Below, piece after piece: positions 8,274 through 17,916 of a DNA stretch of 64,000 bases. Both the position numbers and the translations under genes were made by a program. The first letter of the stretch is position 1. The number at the start of each line of letters is the position of its first letter. Source of the stretch: Novosphingobium sp. HII-3. GTDB taxonomy: Bacteria > Pseudomonadota > Alphaproteobacteria > Sphingomonadales > Sphingomonadaceae. The stretch spans positions 1 through 64,000 of the forward strand of contig NZ_PPSM01000014.1 of the NCBI RefSeq assembly GCF_002916655.1, in the 5' to 3' direction. Under the pieces are notes generated by a model that saw only the letters and a list, made by a program, of their open reading frames with translations, did not search any database and was not told where the DNA came from.

Positions 8274-9565
8274 GCCGCCGCCTGCTTCTGGCAGCCCTGC
8301 TTGCCGCCGCTCCCGCGCCGGTCCTCGCGCAGGATTTCGCCATTACCAATGCCACCGTCGCGATTGGCGATGGCGCAGAACCTCTCCACAACGGCACCGT
8401 TCTGGTGCGCGGCGGAAGGGTCGTTGTCGCTGGCGCCGGGATTGCCGTCCCCGCCGGCATCGAGACGGTGGACGGCACCGGCAAGTGGGTGACCCCCGGC
8501 CTGTTCTCCGCCGTGACCGACCTTGGCCTCTGGGACATCGAAGCTCTGGACGAGAGCAACGACACCTCGGCCGACGCGTCGCCATTCAACGCCGCGCTGG
8601 ACGTGGCTCCCGCGCTCAATCCCGCCAGCGAGCATATCGCCGTCAGCCGTGAAGGCGGCGTGACCCGCGCCACCGTTGCTCCCGTGCATGGCAAGTCGAT
8701 CTTCGCCGGACAGGGTGCGGTGATCGACCTTGGCACCGATCCACAGATCCTGACCCGGCCCCGCGCCTTCCAGTACGTGGAACTGGGCGAGGCCGGGGGG
8801 CGCCTTGCCGGCGGCAGCCGCGTGGCGGCCTATACGGCGCTGCGCAACGCCCTGCGCGAAGCAAGCGAAGCCGCACGTCTTGGCGCCACGGCGCAGCGGC
8901 AAAGCGATGTGCTCCTGACACGTGCGGACGCGGCGGCCCTGGCTCCGGTTCTGGACGGCACCCAGCCGCTCTACGTGGGTGTGGAACGCGCCGCGGACAT
9001 CCGCAGTGTCCTCGCACTCAAGACCGAGTTCCCGAAGCTCAACCTCGTTATCGTGGGCGCAACCGAAGGCTGGCTCGTCGCTCCCGAGATCGCCGCCGCC
9101 GGGGTACCGGTCGTGACGATGCCGATGCGCGATCTGCCGGCCAATTTCGAATCGCTGGCAGCCACGATGTCCAACACCGGGCGCATGAAGAAAGCAGGCG
9201 TGAAGGTCGCGATCGGCATGTTCTCCGGGCACAACCAGCCGCGCTATGCTCCGCAACAGGCGGGCAACCTCGTGGCACTGACGAAGATGCCGGGCGCCGT
9301 GGGTCTCAGCTGGGGTGAGGCACTGGCCGCGATAACGTCCGTCCCGGCCGAGATCAGCGGTCTTGGCGGCAAGGCAGGCGTTCTGGCGCCGGGTGCGTTC
9401 GGGGACGTCGTGCTGTGGGACGGCGATCCGCTGGAGCTGGCCTCCGCTCCGGTGGAGGTGTGGATCGATGGTGTCAGGCAGCCCGCCAACAGTCGCCAGA
9501 GCCGCCTGCGCGCCCGATACCGGGATCTGGACGAAGCCTACCTGCCCAAGGCGTACGACTGGTAA
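8270..9565 (+). CDS. Secreted amidohydrolase-like protein lacking the HxH metal site
   Basis: 431 residues with a clear signal peptide (MSRRLLLAALLAAAPAPVLA, cleavage near residue 20). The fold follows the amidohydrolase superfamily: an N-terminal beta sandwich, VTPGL before the first barrel strand, and a C-terminal GVLAPGAFGDVVLWDGDPLE. Where the active partner has HSH at 118-120, this protein has V82-T83-D84, and the later His and Asp ligand positions are not recognisable (VIVGATEGW; MFSGHNQPR). It is therefore probably not a metallohydrolase by itself, and more likely a structural or substrate-binding partner of the coupled upstream enzyme. Activity with another metal arrangement cannot be excluded. 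Confidence 0.85.
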   Translation: MSRRLLLAALLAAAPAPVLAQDFAITNATVAIGDGAEPLHNGTVLVRGGRVVVAGAGIAVPAGIETVDGTGKWVTPGLFSAVTDLGLWDIEALDESNDTSADASPFNAALDVAPALNPASEHIAVSREGGVTRATVAPVHGKSIFAGQGAVIDLGTDPQILTRPRAFQYVELGEAGGRLAGGSRVAAYTALRNALREASEAARLGATAQRQSDVLLTRADAAALAPVLDGTQPLYVGVERAADIRSVLALKTEFPKLNLVIVGATEGWLVAPEIAAAGVPVVTMPMRDLPANFESLAATMSNTGRMKKAGVKVAIGMFSGHNQPRYAPQQAGNLVALTKMPGAVGLSWGEALAAITSVPAEISGLGGKAGVLAPGAFGDVVLWDGDPLELASAPVEVWIDGVRQPANSRQSRLRARYRDLDEAYLPKAYDW

Positions 9566-9573
9566 GGAAGGGA

Positions 9574-9597
9574 TGCAGGGGGCTCAGACCCCCTGCA
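9574..9597. terminator. Hairpin between convergent amidohydrolase and dxs genes
   Basis: A perfect 9-bp inverted repeat (9574-9582 with 9589-9597, loop of six) lies 8 bases after the amidohydrolase stop in the convergent space before the dxs end. The following T-run is poor, so its strength as a terminator is uncertain. Confidence 0.55.
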
Positions 9598-9662
9598 GCT
9601 TTCTGCCGACACGCGTGGGGAGCAGGGGGTGAGAAGCCGCCGCTGCGCGCCTCACGGCGCTG

Positions 9663-11585
9663 TCAGGCGCGCGCTTCGCTCACACCGGCGCTGTTGTGAC
9701 GCAGCGCCTTCAGCACCGTGTCAACGATCTGAGGCGCATTGAGGCCTGCCTCGTCGTACTGCGCTTCGGGCTTGTCCTGATCCTGGAAGATGTCGGGCAG
9801 GCGCATCGTGCGGATCTTGAGGCCCGCATCCGTCAATCCCTCGTCGCTGGCCATGGTGAGCACGTGCGCGCCGAGACCGCCGATCGCCCCTTCCTCGATG
9901 GTGACCACCACTTCGTGGCTCAGCATGAGCTTGCGGATGAGATCCGTATCGAGCGGTTTGGCGAATCGAAGATCCGCCACCGTGGTGGAAAGGCCCTTGG
10001 CTTCGAGATGATCCGCCGCCTTGAGCGCTTCGCCAAGGCGGGTGCCGAGCGAGAGCAGCGCAACCTTCGTGCCTTCGCGCACGATGCGGCCCTTGCCAAT
10101 CTCCAGCAGGTGGGGCGTCTTCGGCATGTCCACGCCCACGCCATTGCCGCGCGGATAGCGGAAGGCGATCGGCCCGGCGTCATACTTGGCTGCCGTGTGG
10201 ACCATATGGACGAGTTCGGCCTCGTCCGCCGCCGCCATGACCACAAGGTTCGGCAGAGTGGCGAGATAAGTGATGTCGAACGAACCCGCGTGCGTCGCTC
10301 CGTCCGCGCCGACAAGGCCGGCGCGGTCGATGGCGAAGCGAACGGGAAGGTTCTGGATCGCCACGTCGTGAACGACCTGGTCGAAGGCGCGCTGGAGGAA
10401 CGTGGAGTAGATCGCGCAGAAAGGGCGCATGCCCTGCGCCGCGAGACCGGCCGCGAAGGTCACCGCGTGCTGTTCGGCGATGCCGACGTCGAAGCTGCGT
10501 TCGGGGAACATCTGGGCGAACTTGTCGAGGCCGGTGCCCGTGGGCATGGCCGCCGTGATCGCGCAGATGGCGGGATCCCGTTCGGCCTCGGCGACAAGTG
10601 CCTTGGCAAAGACGCCGGTGTAGCTCGGCGGTCCTGCCGGTGCCTTGACCTGCTCGCCGGTGATCACGTCGAACTTCTGGACGCCGTGGTACTTGTCGGC
10701 CGCGTTCTCGGCCGGTGCGTAGCCCTTGCCCTTCTGGGTCACGACATGGACGAGGATCGGCCCCTCGCCGGCGTCGCGCACGTTTTCCAGGACGGGGACG
10801 AGCGCCTCCAGATCGTGACCGTCGATCGGGCCGACGTAGTAGAAGCCCAGTTCCTCGAACAACGTGCCCCCCATCGCCATGCCCCGGGCGAACTCATCCG
10901 TCTTCTTGGCGGCCTGGTGAAGCGGGCGCGGGAGGCGGCGGGCGAACTTGCGGGCGAGCTCGCGCAGGCCGAGGAAACGGCCGGAGGAGACGAGACGGGC
11001 GAGATAGGCCGAGAGGCCACCGACGGGCGGGGCGATCGACATGTCGTTGTCGTTGAGGATCACGATCAGGCGGTTGCCTGCCTCGCGAGCATTGTTCATG
11101 GCTTCGTAGGCCATGCCCGCGCTCATCGCGCCATCGCCGATCACGGCGATGCCGCGCCCCGGCTCACGCTTGATCTTGCTGCCGATCGCAAAGCCCAGCG
11201 CGGCGGAGATCGAGGTCGAACTGTGCGCCGTTCCGAACGGGTCGTATTCGCTTTCCGAACGCTTGGTGAAGCCGGACAGCCCACCGCCCTGACGCAACGT
11301 GCGGATCCGGTCGCGCCGTCCCGTAAGGATCTTGTGCGGATAGGCCTGATGCCCCACGTCCCAGATCAACCGGTCGACCGGCGTATCGAAGACGTAATGG
11401 ATCGCCACCGTCAGTTCGACCACACCAAGGCCGGAGCCCAGGTGACCGCCTGTCTGGCCCACAGCCGAGATCATTTCGCTGCGTAGTTCATCCGCCAGCT
11501 GGCGGAGCTGCGAAGGCTTGAGCTTGCGCAGATCGTCGGGGGTCGAAACCGTGTCGAGCAAAGGCGTGGCCGGGTTGGCGTTCAT
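9663..11585 (-). CDS. dxs: 1-deoxy-D-xylulose-5-phosphate synthase
   Basis: Thiamine-diphosphate enzyme joining pyruvate and glyceraldehyde-3-phosphate into DXP, the entry step of the MEP isoprenoid pathway that feeds quinones and carotenoids. 640 residues, the usual length. The TPP-binding [16 protein letters not shown] stretch lies near residue 150, and the transketolase central domain carries [16 protein letters not shown]. The start [13 protein letters not shown] fits the family; reading further upstream gives a non-family N-terminus. A candidate EcfG general-stress promoter lies about 90 bases upstream on the same strand, after the Zur-like gene. Confidence 0.96.
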   Translation of the reverse strand: MNANPATPLLDTVSTPDDLRKLKPSQLRQLADELRSEMISAVGQTGGHLGSGLGVVELTVAIHYVFDTPVDRLIWDVGHQAYPHKILTGRRDRIRTLRQGGGLSGFTKRSESEYDPFGTAHSSTSISAALGFAIGSKIKREPGRGIAVIGDGAMSAGMAYEAMNNAREAGNRLIVILNDNDMSIAPPVGGLSAYLARLVSSGRFLGLRELARKFARRLPRPLHQAAKKTDEFARGMAMGGTLFEELGFYYVGPIDGHDLEALVPVLENVRDAGEGPILVHVVTQKGKGYAPAENAADKYHGVQKFDVITGEQVKAPAGPPSYTGVFAKALVAEAERDPAICAITAAMPTGTGLDKFAQMFPERSFDVGIAEQHAVTFAAGLAAQGMRPFCAIYSTFLQRAFDQVVHDVAIQNLPVRFAIDRAGLVGADGATHAGSFDITYLATLPNLVVMAAADEAELVHMVHTAAKYDAGPIAFRYPRGNGVGVDMPKTPHLLEIGKGRIVREGTKVALLSLGTRLGEALKAADHLEAKGLSTTVADLRFAKPLDTDLIRKLMLSHEVVVTIEEGAIGGLGAHVLTMASDEGLTDAGLKIRTMRLPDIFQDQDKPEAQYDEAGLNAPQIVDTVLKALRHNSAGVSEARA

Positions 11586-11672
11586 CGTCGGGCCCTTACA
11601 CCCTTGAGCTGTACGTGTCGATTGACGGCTTGGAGAATATCGCCGCCGCCTTGGGGACCTGTGTGCAGCAGG

Positions 11673-11698
11673 AACGGTCGGACTGCAACGATCGTTCC
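11673..11698 (-). promoter_or_regulatory. Candidate EcfG (general stress sigma factor) promoter for dxs
   Basis: On the minus strand GGAAC (11698-11694), exactly 17 bases, then CGTT (11676-11673) match the alphaproteobacterial EcfG consensus GGAAC-N16/17-CGTT. A start site some 10 bases further would give an untranslated leader of about 80 bases to the dxs ATG at 11585. The element is partly palindromic and also matches on the plus strand, but no plus-strand gene follows. Sequence match only. Confidence 0.6.
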
Positions 11699-11769
11699 CC
11701 TTGCGGTGCGATCCTCGGCAGGATCGCTCCGTTGTCAGGGGGCGTTGTTCCCCAGGGAGCGAAGGGGTG

Positions 11770-12231
11770 TCAGCTGCACTGCGCGCAGATGCCCCGCAGC
11801 TCAACCACCGGCCTCACGTCGGCAAACCCGGCGGTCCGGGCTGCGGCGATGAGAGCGCCGGTGAGCTTGTCATCGTCGATATGCACGGCTTGGCCGCAGC
11901 TGTCGCAGATCAGGAAGATGCAGTCGTGCTGGCACCCCGGATGGCTGTTCGCCACATAGGCGTTCGCGCTTTCCACGCGGCGAGCAAGATTGGTGCGCAC
12001 GAAGAGATCAAGGATGCGGTAGACGCTGTTCGGCGCCACGCGCTTGCCCCGAAGGGCCGACACCTTCTCCGCCAGGTCATAGGCGGAGGCGGGGCGGTCC
12101 ATCTCCATCAGGGCGGAAAAGACGTCGGAACGCATGTCCGTCCATTGCTCGCCCGCATCGACGAGCGCACGGCGGGCCGCCTCTACGAGGTTGTCCCCTG
12201 AGTGTTCATGATGTGTATGATGACCCGACAT
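11770..12231 (-). CDS. Fur-family transcriptional regulator, Zur-like
   Basis: 153-residue metal-dependent repressor. The N-terminus is histidine-rich ([10 protein letters not shown]). A winged helix follows with [10 protein letters not shown] and [13 protein letters not shown], the last being the DNA-recognition region of Fur proteins (xSVYRxLxxL). The dimer/metal domain has [18 protein letters not shown] and a C-terminal CAQC, giving two CxxC pairs for structural zinc. The missing HHHDH motif and the ICDSCGQ pattern favour Zur over Fur. Expected targets are zinc uptake genes, none of which is in the window. The metal is inferred, not shown. Confidence 0.85.
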   Translation of the reverse strand: MSGHHTHHEHSGDNLVEAARRALVDAGEQWTDMRSDVFSALMEMDRPASAYDLAEKVSALRGKRVAPNSVYRILDLFVRTNLARRVESANAYVANSHPGCQHDCIFLICDSCGQAVHIDDDKLTGALIAAARTAGFADVRPVVELRGICAQCS

Positions 12232-12278
12232 GGGGCCGATATGGGCCTTTCGGCGCACCTGCGCAATCGGCGGCGCGA

Positions 12279-12428
12279 TTACTCCGCCTGGGCGGCCTGC
12301 GCCGGCGGAAGCAGATCGTTCGAAAGCGGCGACATGTTGCCCAGACCCAGCGTGCCGAGCACCAGTAGCGCGCCACCGGCAAAGCCGAAAGCGAAGTAGC
12401 GGTAGAAGTCGGCCTTGAAGAGTCCCAT
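12279..12428 (-). CDS. Small membrane protein, 49 residues
   Basis: Starts MGLFKADFYRYFAFGFAGG, followed by one strongly hydrophobic segment (about residues 12-30) and a polar, Ala/Gln-rich tail ending AQAAQAE. This looks like a single-pass inner-membrane protein with a short basic cytoplasmic start. It lies upstream of the Zur-like gene on the same strand, 47 bases away. I recognise no family or function. Support is the protein-like composition and topology; a chance frame cannot be ruled out. Confidence 0.6.
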   Translation of the reverse strand: MGLFKADFYRYFAFGFAGGALLVLGTLGLGNMSPLSNDLLPPAQAAQAE

Positions 12429-12489
12429 GATGCTCGGCTTTCGATGTGTCCTGTGCGAACCGGCACCATGCCGGTGGTTTGCGCGAGAG

Positions 12490-12518
12490 CCCCTTTGGGG
12501 GGGGACGGCTTGCCGTCC
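12490..12518. repeat. Two adjacent small inverted repeats
   Basis: CCCC-TTT-GGGG (12490-12500) sits directly before a perfect 7-2-7 inverted repeat (12503-12518). On the minus strand they fall in the leader of the 49-residue protein, downstream of the 66-residue protein gene. No T-run follows on either strand, so this is structure of unknown role rather than a clear terminator. Confidence 0.5.
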
Positions 12519-12598
12519 AGTGAACGGCGGCCTCCCACCCCTCCATCGTCGACGAAACGCGCCCCTTTTGCGATGAACGGCAGTTCTTTGAGGCAACC

Positions 12599-12799
12599 TT
12601 ACCCGAAGGACGCCGTCGCCAGCACGGAGAAGGCAACGAGGAGCAGGACCGGCAGAGCGGCGCATCCAAAGGGCAGGGCCGCTGCGGAAAGGGCGCTGCC
12701 GGGGCTCCGCAGCTTGCCGAGCCGCAGGAGCACGGCGGCAAGCATGAGGCCCACCATGAAGCCGGCGACAACGAGAGGTCCGATTTCGGTGACACTCAT
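12599..12799 (-). CDS. Small two-helix membrane protein, 66 residues
   Basis: [20 protein letters not shown] begins a protein with two hydrophobic segments (about residues 7-26 and 40-62) joined by a basic turn, [11 protein letters not shown]. This suggests a hairpin in the inner membrane with the loop in the cytoplasm. It lies 34 bases downstream of purH on the same strand and may be cotranscribed with it. No family is recognised. The composition is clearly membrane-like, but function and even expression are unknown. Confidence 0.62.
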   Translation of the reverse strand: MSVTEIGPLVVAGFMVGLMLAAVLLRLGKLRSPGSALSAAALPFGCAALPVLLLVAFSVLATASFG

Positions 12800-12833
12800 G
12801 GCCGCGGCAACACGTCTGGCGGACCTGCGACCA

Positions 12834-14426
12834 TCAGTGCTTGAAGTGCCGCATTCCCGTGAAGACCATCGCGAGGCCCGCCTCATCGGCGGCTGCGATG
12901 ACCTCGTCGTCGCGGATTGAGCCGCCTGGCTGGATAACGGCGGTGGCGCCTGCCTCGGCGGCGGCAAGGAGGCCGTCCGCGAACGGGAAGAAGGCGTCGG
13001 AGGCGACGGCGGAGCCCACTGTTCGAGGGGCATCCCAACCGAACTTCTCGGCGGCTTCGGCAGCCTTCATCGCGGCGATGCGCGAGGAATCGCGCCGGTT
13101 CATCTGGCCGGCGCCGATGCCTGCCGTCACGCCATCCTTCGCGTAGACGATCGCGTTCGACTTCACGTGGCGGGCGACGGTCCAGGCGAAGAGGCAGTCG
13201 GCAAGTTCGCGATCCGTCGGCGCGCGCTTGGTCACGACCGTGAGGTCGTCAAAGCCGATGGCGCCATTGTCGCGGCCCTGTACGAGCAGGCCGCCGGTGA
13301 TCGGACGTACGGTGAGGCCACCGCGACGCGGGTCGGGCAGTTCGCCGGTGAGCAGCAGGCGCAGATTCTTCTTGCGGGCGAAGAATTCACGGGCGTCCTC
13401 ATCGGCGTCCGGCGCGACGACCACTTCGGTGAAGATCTTGCAGATCGCCTCGGCGGTCGGGCCGTCGAGCGTCTGGTTGACCGCGACGATGCCGCCGAAG
13501 GCGGAGACGTCGTCGCAGGCCAGCGCGCCGTTCCAGGCGTCGAGGAGCGAATCGGCCTGTGCGACGCCGCAGGGATTGGCATGCTTGACGATCACGACGG
13601 CCGGCTTCTGGCCCTTGAACTCGGCCGCGAGTTCAAAGGCGGCGTCGGCGTCGTTGTAGTTGTTGTAGGACAACTCCTTGCCCTGCACCTGCTCCGCCTG
13701 TGCCAGGCCCTTGGTGAAAGGCCCGACGGGCGTATAGAGCGCGGCCTTCTGGTGCGGGTTCTCGCCGTAGCGCAGTTCCGTGGCGAGGCGGCCGTTGATG
13801 CTGAGCATTTCGGGGAACTCGAGGCCCTGGTCGGAGAAGGCGAACCACTGCGAGATCATCGAATCGTATGCCGCCGTCTGGGCGAAGGCGCGCGCCGCCA
13901 TCAGCTTGCGAAAGCCCGGCGTGGTGCAGCCGTTCGTCGTTTCCAGTTCGGAGAGAAGGCCCGGATAGTCCTTCGGGTCCGTGACGATGGTGACGTAGGC
14001 GTGGTTCTTGGCGGCCGAGCGAACCATGGACGGGCCGCCGATGTCGATGTTCTCGATGATCTCGTCCCGCTCGGCGCCCTTCGCGACGGTCGCTTCGAAG
14101 GGGTAGAGATTGACCACCACGAGATCGATGCCGCCGATCGCGTGCTCTGCCATGGCGGCGGCGTGTTCGGGATTGTCGCGGACAGCGAGCAGGCCGCCGT
14201 GGACCATCGGGTGCAGCGTCTTCACGCGGCCGTCCATCATCTCGGGAAAGCCGGTGATCTCGGAGATATCCTTAACCGTCAGTCCCGCATCGCGCAGGGC
14301 CTTGGCCGTGCCGCCGGTGGATACGAGTTCGACGCCCCGCGCGCTCAGGACCTTGCCGAGTTCGGCGAGCCCCGTCTTGTCTGATACCGAGAGGAGGGCA
14401 CGGCGGATCTGGACGGCGTCGGTCAT
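12834..14426 (-). CDS. purH: Bifunctional AICAR formyltransferase / IMP cyclohydrolase
   Basis: Catalyses the last two steps of purine synthesis: formylation of AICAR with 10-formyl-THF, then ring closure to IMP. 530 residues. The N-terminal MGS-like cyclohydrolase domain shows [11 protein letters not shown] and [12 protein letters not shown]. The C-terminal transformylase domain carries the catalytic KHANPCGVA motif and ends [30 protein letters not shown], as usual. The ATG at 14426 ([13 protein letters not shown]) is preferred over one seven codons upstream because it fits the family start. Confidence 0.96.
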   Translation of the reverse strand: MTDAVQIRRALLSVSDKTGLAELGKVLSARGVELVSTGGTAKALRDAGLTVKDISEITGFPEMMDGRVKTLHPMVHGGLLAVRDNPEHAAAMAEHAIGGIDLVVVNLYPFEATVAKGAERDEIIENIDIGGPSMVRSAAKNHAYVTIVTDPKDYPGLLSELETTNGCTTPGFRKLMAARAFAQTAAYDSMISQWFAFSDQGLEFPEMLSINGRLATELRYGENPHQKAALYTPVGPFTKGLAQAEQVQGKELSYNNYNDADAAFELAAEFKGQKPAVVIVKHANPCGVAQADSLLDAWNGALACDDVSAFGGIVAVNQTLDGPTAEAICKIFTEVVVAPDADEDAREFFARKKNLRLLLTGELPDPRRGGLTVRPITGGLLVQGRDNGAIGFDDLTVVTKRAPTDRELADCLFAWTVARHVKSNAIVYAKDGVTAGIGAGQMNRRDSSRIAAMKAAEAAEKFGWDAPRTVGSAVASDAFFPFADGLLAAAEAGATAVIQPGGSIRDDEVIAAADEAGLAMVFTGMRHFKH

Positions 14427-14536
14427 GAGCGGGCTTCCTTGGAGCATGTCTCGTTGGGCGGGCCATTAGGACGGGCGGGAGAAGGGGGCAAGGGCCGGGC
14501 GGCGCTTTGTCCGAATGGCGGGACGCCGTGTGCGGC

Positions 14537-16360
14537 TCAGTTCATTTTCTTGATGAGCCAGCCGAAGGTTCCGCCGCCGCGCGAGACCATGCCCTGCATC
14601 ACGATCTGCTGTGTGGCCTGCGGTCGGCCTTGCCCATCGACCCACAGCGAGTCTTCGACAGTGATTTCGCCGTCCTCGCTCGTCGAACGGAACTGCCAGT
14701 GGCTCCCATCGGGGAGCGACAGCCCTGCGCCGCGTCCATCGGCGCTGAGATTCACATCGACCTCCGGACCCAGGTGGAAGCGGATGGCGAAGCCGACCTT
14801 GCCACGCTTCGCCTTTTTCCCGGTGGGCAGCAGGAGATCCTCGCCGCGCAGCTCCGTGCCGTCGTCGCGCAGCAGAAGGATCCGCTGGTGCGTGAGGCCA
14901 TACCGCGAGGCATAGCCGTTATGGCTGGCTTCGAGCCGCGTGGCGTTGGCGCCGGTTTCCTGTCGCAGCGTCTTGCGATCGACGGCGACTTCGGTAACGC
15001 CCGAGCCGATCATGCCGTTGATGAGGACGGCGGTGGAATTCGCATCGTCCAGGATCAGCGTCGAGTGGGCCGCGGTAGCGCGCAGCCCCTGTTCGAGGCG
15101 CACGGGCACCAGGCCTCCGCCGCTCGCTGCACCGCCGCAGTTCACCACCAGCCGGTGCGGGCCGTGCGACAATTCGAACGCGAGCGTCGAAGCGCAGCCG
15201 AAACGCGCCTGCGAAGGCATCGGCGGCGGCGCGGTGTCGAACTGCAGGATCGACTTGTTCGCCGACACCCGCTGATATCCCCACTGCCGCACGTCGCGCA
15301 ACGGGCGAGCGCGTACTCCGCTCGCGTGGATGAGGGCTTCGACGTCCACGCTGTCGACCGCCCAGCCACCCTGCCACGAGCCCAGCCCGCCATCCCCGTG
15401 CGTGAGGGCGAGGAGAGGGGGGACCAGCAGTTCGAGCACGCGCTCCACCGCCGGTGGAGCGTCGCGGCGCGTGGCGTGATAGCAGTTGCGCAGGCGGATC
15501 AGCAGCGCGATCGCTTCCATCTGGGCCAGCGGGCTACGCGAGAGCACGCCGCCATCGTCGCCCATCAGTTCGCCCAGAGCCCGGATCAGCCCGGCTTCTC
15601 CATAGAGGCGCCGCGCCCGTCCATCGGGCAGGAGCAGTCCGGCCGCGACAATGCCCACCCAGCCGGCCACCTCGGCCAGCCCATCCTCCGCGTTCGTCAC
15701 ATGGCGGTCCAGCCAGCGGGCGGTCGCGGAGATGTGTGCCAGCGTCCGCAGGCGCAGCGCCTTCTCGCCGGAAAGGATCAGCGGAGCATGAGCAAGCCAG
15801 TTCGCCAGGCGTGTGCCGGTGTTGCCGACGCTCCACGCCGGGGCTTTTCCGGGTTTTGGGGCAGGTTTTGGATTTGCCTGCAGCCACGCGCCCAGGATGC
15901 GCTCTGCGACAGGAGCGCCCTGTTCCCGTGGAGCGCAGGCCTCGAGATCCGTAAGCCATGAGAAGGAGTGAACCACCTTCTCGAGCGGGGGCGTCATGCG
16001 GGCGATGCCGGCAAAGTCGATCTGCGCGATCGGCGTCTTGGCGCCGTGGACGAGGAAATGCCCGGCGCGAACGGCGGTGCCGGCCAAGCGGTTGCCGGGG
16101 AGGGTGTTATTGACCGTGGCCAGGAGCCGCGTTCGCCCCTTCGCACCCATGGATCCGGACAGCATCGCGCCTGGCACGCCCAGGCGATAGGCCATGCGCA
16201 GCAGGCGATCACCCATGCCGACGTCGGGAGAGGAGAAATCCACCAGCGCCAGGGCCCGGCCCGGTTCCACATGACCGGGTTGGACACGCTCCATCGCGGG
16301 AACGAAGCCCTGTGAAGCAGGAACACGTGCTCCGCGCTCGCCTAGCGCCATCTCTGCCAT
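14537..16360 (-). CDS. Heparinase II/III family protein
   Basis: 607 residues. The C-terminal ~350 residues resemble the Hepar_II_III fold: ALTHGDGGLGSWQGGW, LVVNCGG, AAHSTLILDDANSTAV and the basic/aromatic NGYASRYGLTHQRILLLRDDG stretch. Members are polysaccharide lyases or related enzymes. No signal peptide is obvious here, which is common for the alphaproteobacterial members near purH and rpe. The start is uncertain. The ATG at 16360 has a strong GGAGG-type ribosome-binding site about 10 bases upstream. A GTG at 16456 overlapping the rpe stop (GTGA) would add 32 residues, but those do not look like protein. Confidence 0.82.
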   Translation of the reverse strand: MAEMALGERGARVPASQGFVPAMERVQPGHVEPGRALALVDFSSPDVGMGDRLLRMAYRLGVPGAMLSGSMGAKGRTRLLATVNNTLPGNRLAGTAVRAGHFLVHGAKTPIAQIDFAGIARMTPPLEKVVHSFSWLTDLEACAPREQGAPVAERILGAWLQANPKPAPKPGKAPAWSVGNTGTRLANWLAHAPLILSGEKALRLRTLAHISATARWLDRHVTNAEDGLAEVAGWVGIVAAGLLLPDGRARRLYGEAGLIRALGELMGDDGGVLSRSPLAQMEAIALLIRLRNCYHATRRDAPPAVERVLELLVPPLLALTHGDGGLGSWQGGWAVDSVDVEALIHASGVRARPLRDVRQWGYQRVSANKSILQFDTAPPPMPSQARFGCASTLAFELSHGPHRLVVNCGGAASGGGLVPVRLEQGLRATAAHSTLILDDANSTAVLINGMIGSGVTEVAVDRKTLRQETGANATRLEASHNGYASRYGLTHQRILLLRDDGTELRGEDLLLPTGKKAKRGKVGFAIRFHLGPEVDVNLSADGRGAGLSLPDGSHWQFRSTSEDGEITVEDSLWVDGQGRPQATQQIVMQGMVSRGGGTFGWLIKKMN

Positions 16361-16452
16361 GTCCGTCGCACCCTCCCCTCCAGCCTGTGACGGAGGAATT
16401 GCTCCGGCTGCATCCGGGTTCCATGTCGCAGGCTGCGGGTGGGTGCGGAGCG

Positions 16453-17121
16453 TCACGGCTGGTCGAGGCCCTTCAGGGTGCGAATGTTGGCGGCATAGTG
16501 CGCCGGGCCGCCCTTGAAGGTTGCCGAACCGGCCACCAGCACGTCGGCACCGGCGTCCACGCATAGCGGGGCCGTGCGCGCATCGACGCCGCCATCGACT
16601 TCGAGGCGGATGTCACGACCCGACTTCTCGATCATCTTGCGCACGGCTTCGATCTTGCGCAGCTGGCTGGTGATGAAGCTCTGCCCGCCGAAGCCCGGAT
16701 TGACGCTCATGATGAGGACGAGGTCGATCTCGTCGATCAGGTAGTCGAGCATCTTGGCCGGGGTTGCAGGGTTCAGCGAAATGCCGGCCTTCTTGCCGAG
16801 GTTGCGGATGGTCTGCACCGTGCGGTGCACGTGCGGCCCTGCTTCAGGGTGGACCGTGATGTAGTCCGCGCCGGCATCCGCGAAAGCTTCCAGGTAGGCG
16901 TCCACAGGGGAGATCATGAGGTGGACGTCGAAGGGCTTGGTGCTGTGCGGCCGCAGGGCCTTCACGACAGCCGGTCCGATCGTGATGTTTGGCACGAAAT
17001 GGCCGTCCATGACGTCGATGTGAATCCAGTCGGCTCCGGCCTCGTCGATGGCGCGGACTTCTTCACCGAGCCGGGCGAAGTCGGCGGAGAGGATGGAGGG
17101 GGATATCAGGGGGACTGTCAT
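16453..17121 (-). CDS. rpe: Ribulose-phosphate 3-epimerase
   Basis: TIM-barrel metalloenzyme interconverting ribulose-5-phosphate and xylulose-5-phosphate in the pentose phosphate pathway. 222 residues. Visible motifs are [16 protein letters not shown] at the start, [17 protein letters not shown] (metal His and catalytic Asp), [17 protein letters not shown] and EVDGGV with the second catalytic Asp. The ATG at 17121 gives the usual length. The gene lies directly upstream of the heparinase-like gene on the same strand and is probably cotranscribed with it. Confidence 0.96.
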   Translation of the reverse strand: MTVPLISPSILSADFARLGEEVRAIDEAGADWIHIDVMDGHFVPNITIGPAVVKALRPHSTKPFDVHLMISPVDAYLEAFADAGADYITVHPEAGPHVHRTVQTIRNLGKKAGISLNPATPAKMLDYLIDEIDLVLIMSVNPGFGGQSFITSQLRKIEAVRKMIEKSGRDIRLEVDGGVDARTAPLCVDAGADVLVAGSATFKGGPAHYAANIRTLKGLDQP

Positions 17122-17389
17122 GGCTGTGTGACCAACGCTCCTTTTCCCCGGGATACGCCACCCCGTCTCGGGCCGACAAGCCGTCTGCACGCCTTTTCCA
17201 CACGCGATCCTGCACGATCGCGGACGGAAGGGCAAAAGCGACCATGATGCGCCGAGCCGAGGCTTTCCTTCGACGAAACAGTGGGTTCAGAGCGTGTTCA
17301 CGGCAACTCGGGCACTAGAAGCCAAGACAAAGGTTGCACATGTCGTGACCGTCTGCTGGGCGGCCGGGATCCACGCGAACAGGATAGAG

Positions 17390-17908
17390 ATGACGAAGAC
17401 TGATTTCAGGACTACTCCGCTGCGGCGGCTACCTTCGGCGCTTGCCCTGGTAGCCATAGCCTGCCTCTTGGGTCCGACGCCTGCGCTGGCGCAGTACCGC
17501 AACGAGATTCGCAATGACCTGCAGCGTTGCCATTCCGACCGGGGCTCCGCCCTTTTAGTCACGGTGGACGGGATCAAGGCGTCGACCGGAAAGATTCGCG
17601 TGCAGTCCTATCGCGCAACGGCAGGGGAGTGGCTGGCCAAGGGCAAGTGGCTTGCCCGCGTCGAGGCTCCCGCCCGTGCCGGCACGATGACCTTCTGCGT
17701 GCCTGTGCCCGCTGCCGGCACTTATGGCATTGCCGTCCGCCATGACGTCAACGGCAACGGCAGCACGGATATCCGGACCGATGGCGGTGCCATGTCCAAC
17801 AACCCCTCGATCAGCATCTTCAATCTCGGGAAGCCCAGCTACACCAAGGTGGGCGTTCCGGTCGGAAACGGCGTCAAGTCCATCCGCGTCCAGATGAAGT
17901 ACATGTAA
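17390..17908 (+). CDS. DUF2141 family exported protein
   Basis: 172 residues with a signal peptide (basic RRLPSALALVAIACLLGP, then PALAQ near residue 30). The mature part matches the DUF2141 pattern: LLVTVDGIKASTGKIRVQSYRA, a two-cysteine pair (RCHSDR ... TFCVPV), then a Ca-loop-like DVNGNGSTDIRTDGGAMSNN and a C-terminal beta strand. Family members are small secreted or periplasmic beta-sandwich proteins without a firmly known function. The gene converges on the nucleotidyltransferase gene, 8 bases apart. Start chosen before the signal peptide; an earlier in-frame start at 17294 adds residues that do not look like protein. Confidence 0.8.
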   Translation: MTKTDFRTTPLRRLPSALALVAIACLLGPTPALAQYRNEIRNDLQRCHSDRGSALLVTVDGIKASTGKIRVQSYRATAGEWLAKGKWLARVEAPARAGTMTFCVPVPAAGTYGIAVRHDVNGNGSTDIRTDGGAMSNNPSISIFNLGKPSYTKVGVPVGNGVKSIRVQMKYM

Positions 17909-17916
17909 GCAGCCGT

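Noticed and set aside
9696-11486. 596-codon frame antisense to dxs
   Set aside because: Shadow of dxs; composition rich in Arg, His and Asp with no recognisable motif.
12231-12795. Long N-terminal extension of the Zur-like protein
   Set aside because: The upstream reading is Arg/Ser/Pro-rich, overlaps the two small membrane protein genes in another frame, and Fur-family proteins start near the MSGHH codon.
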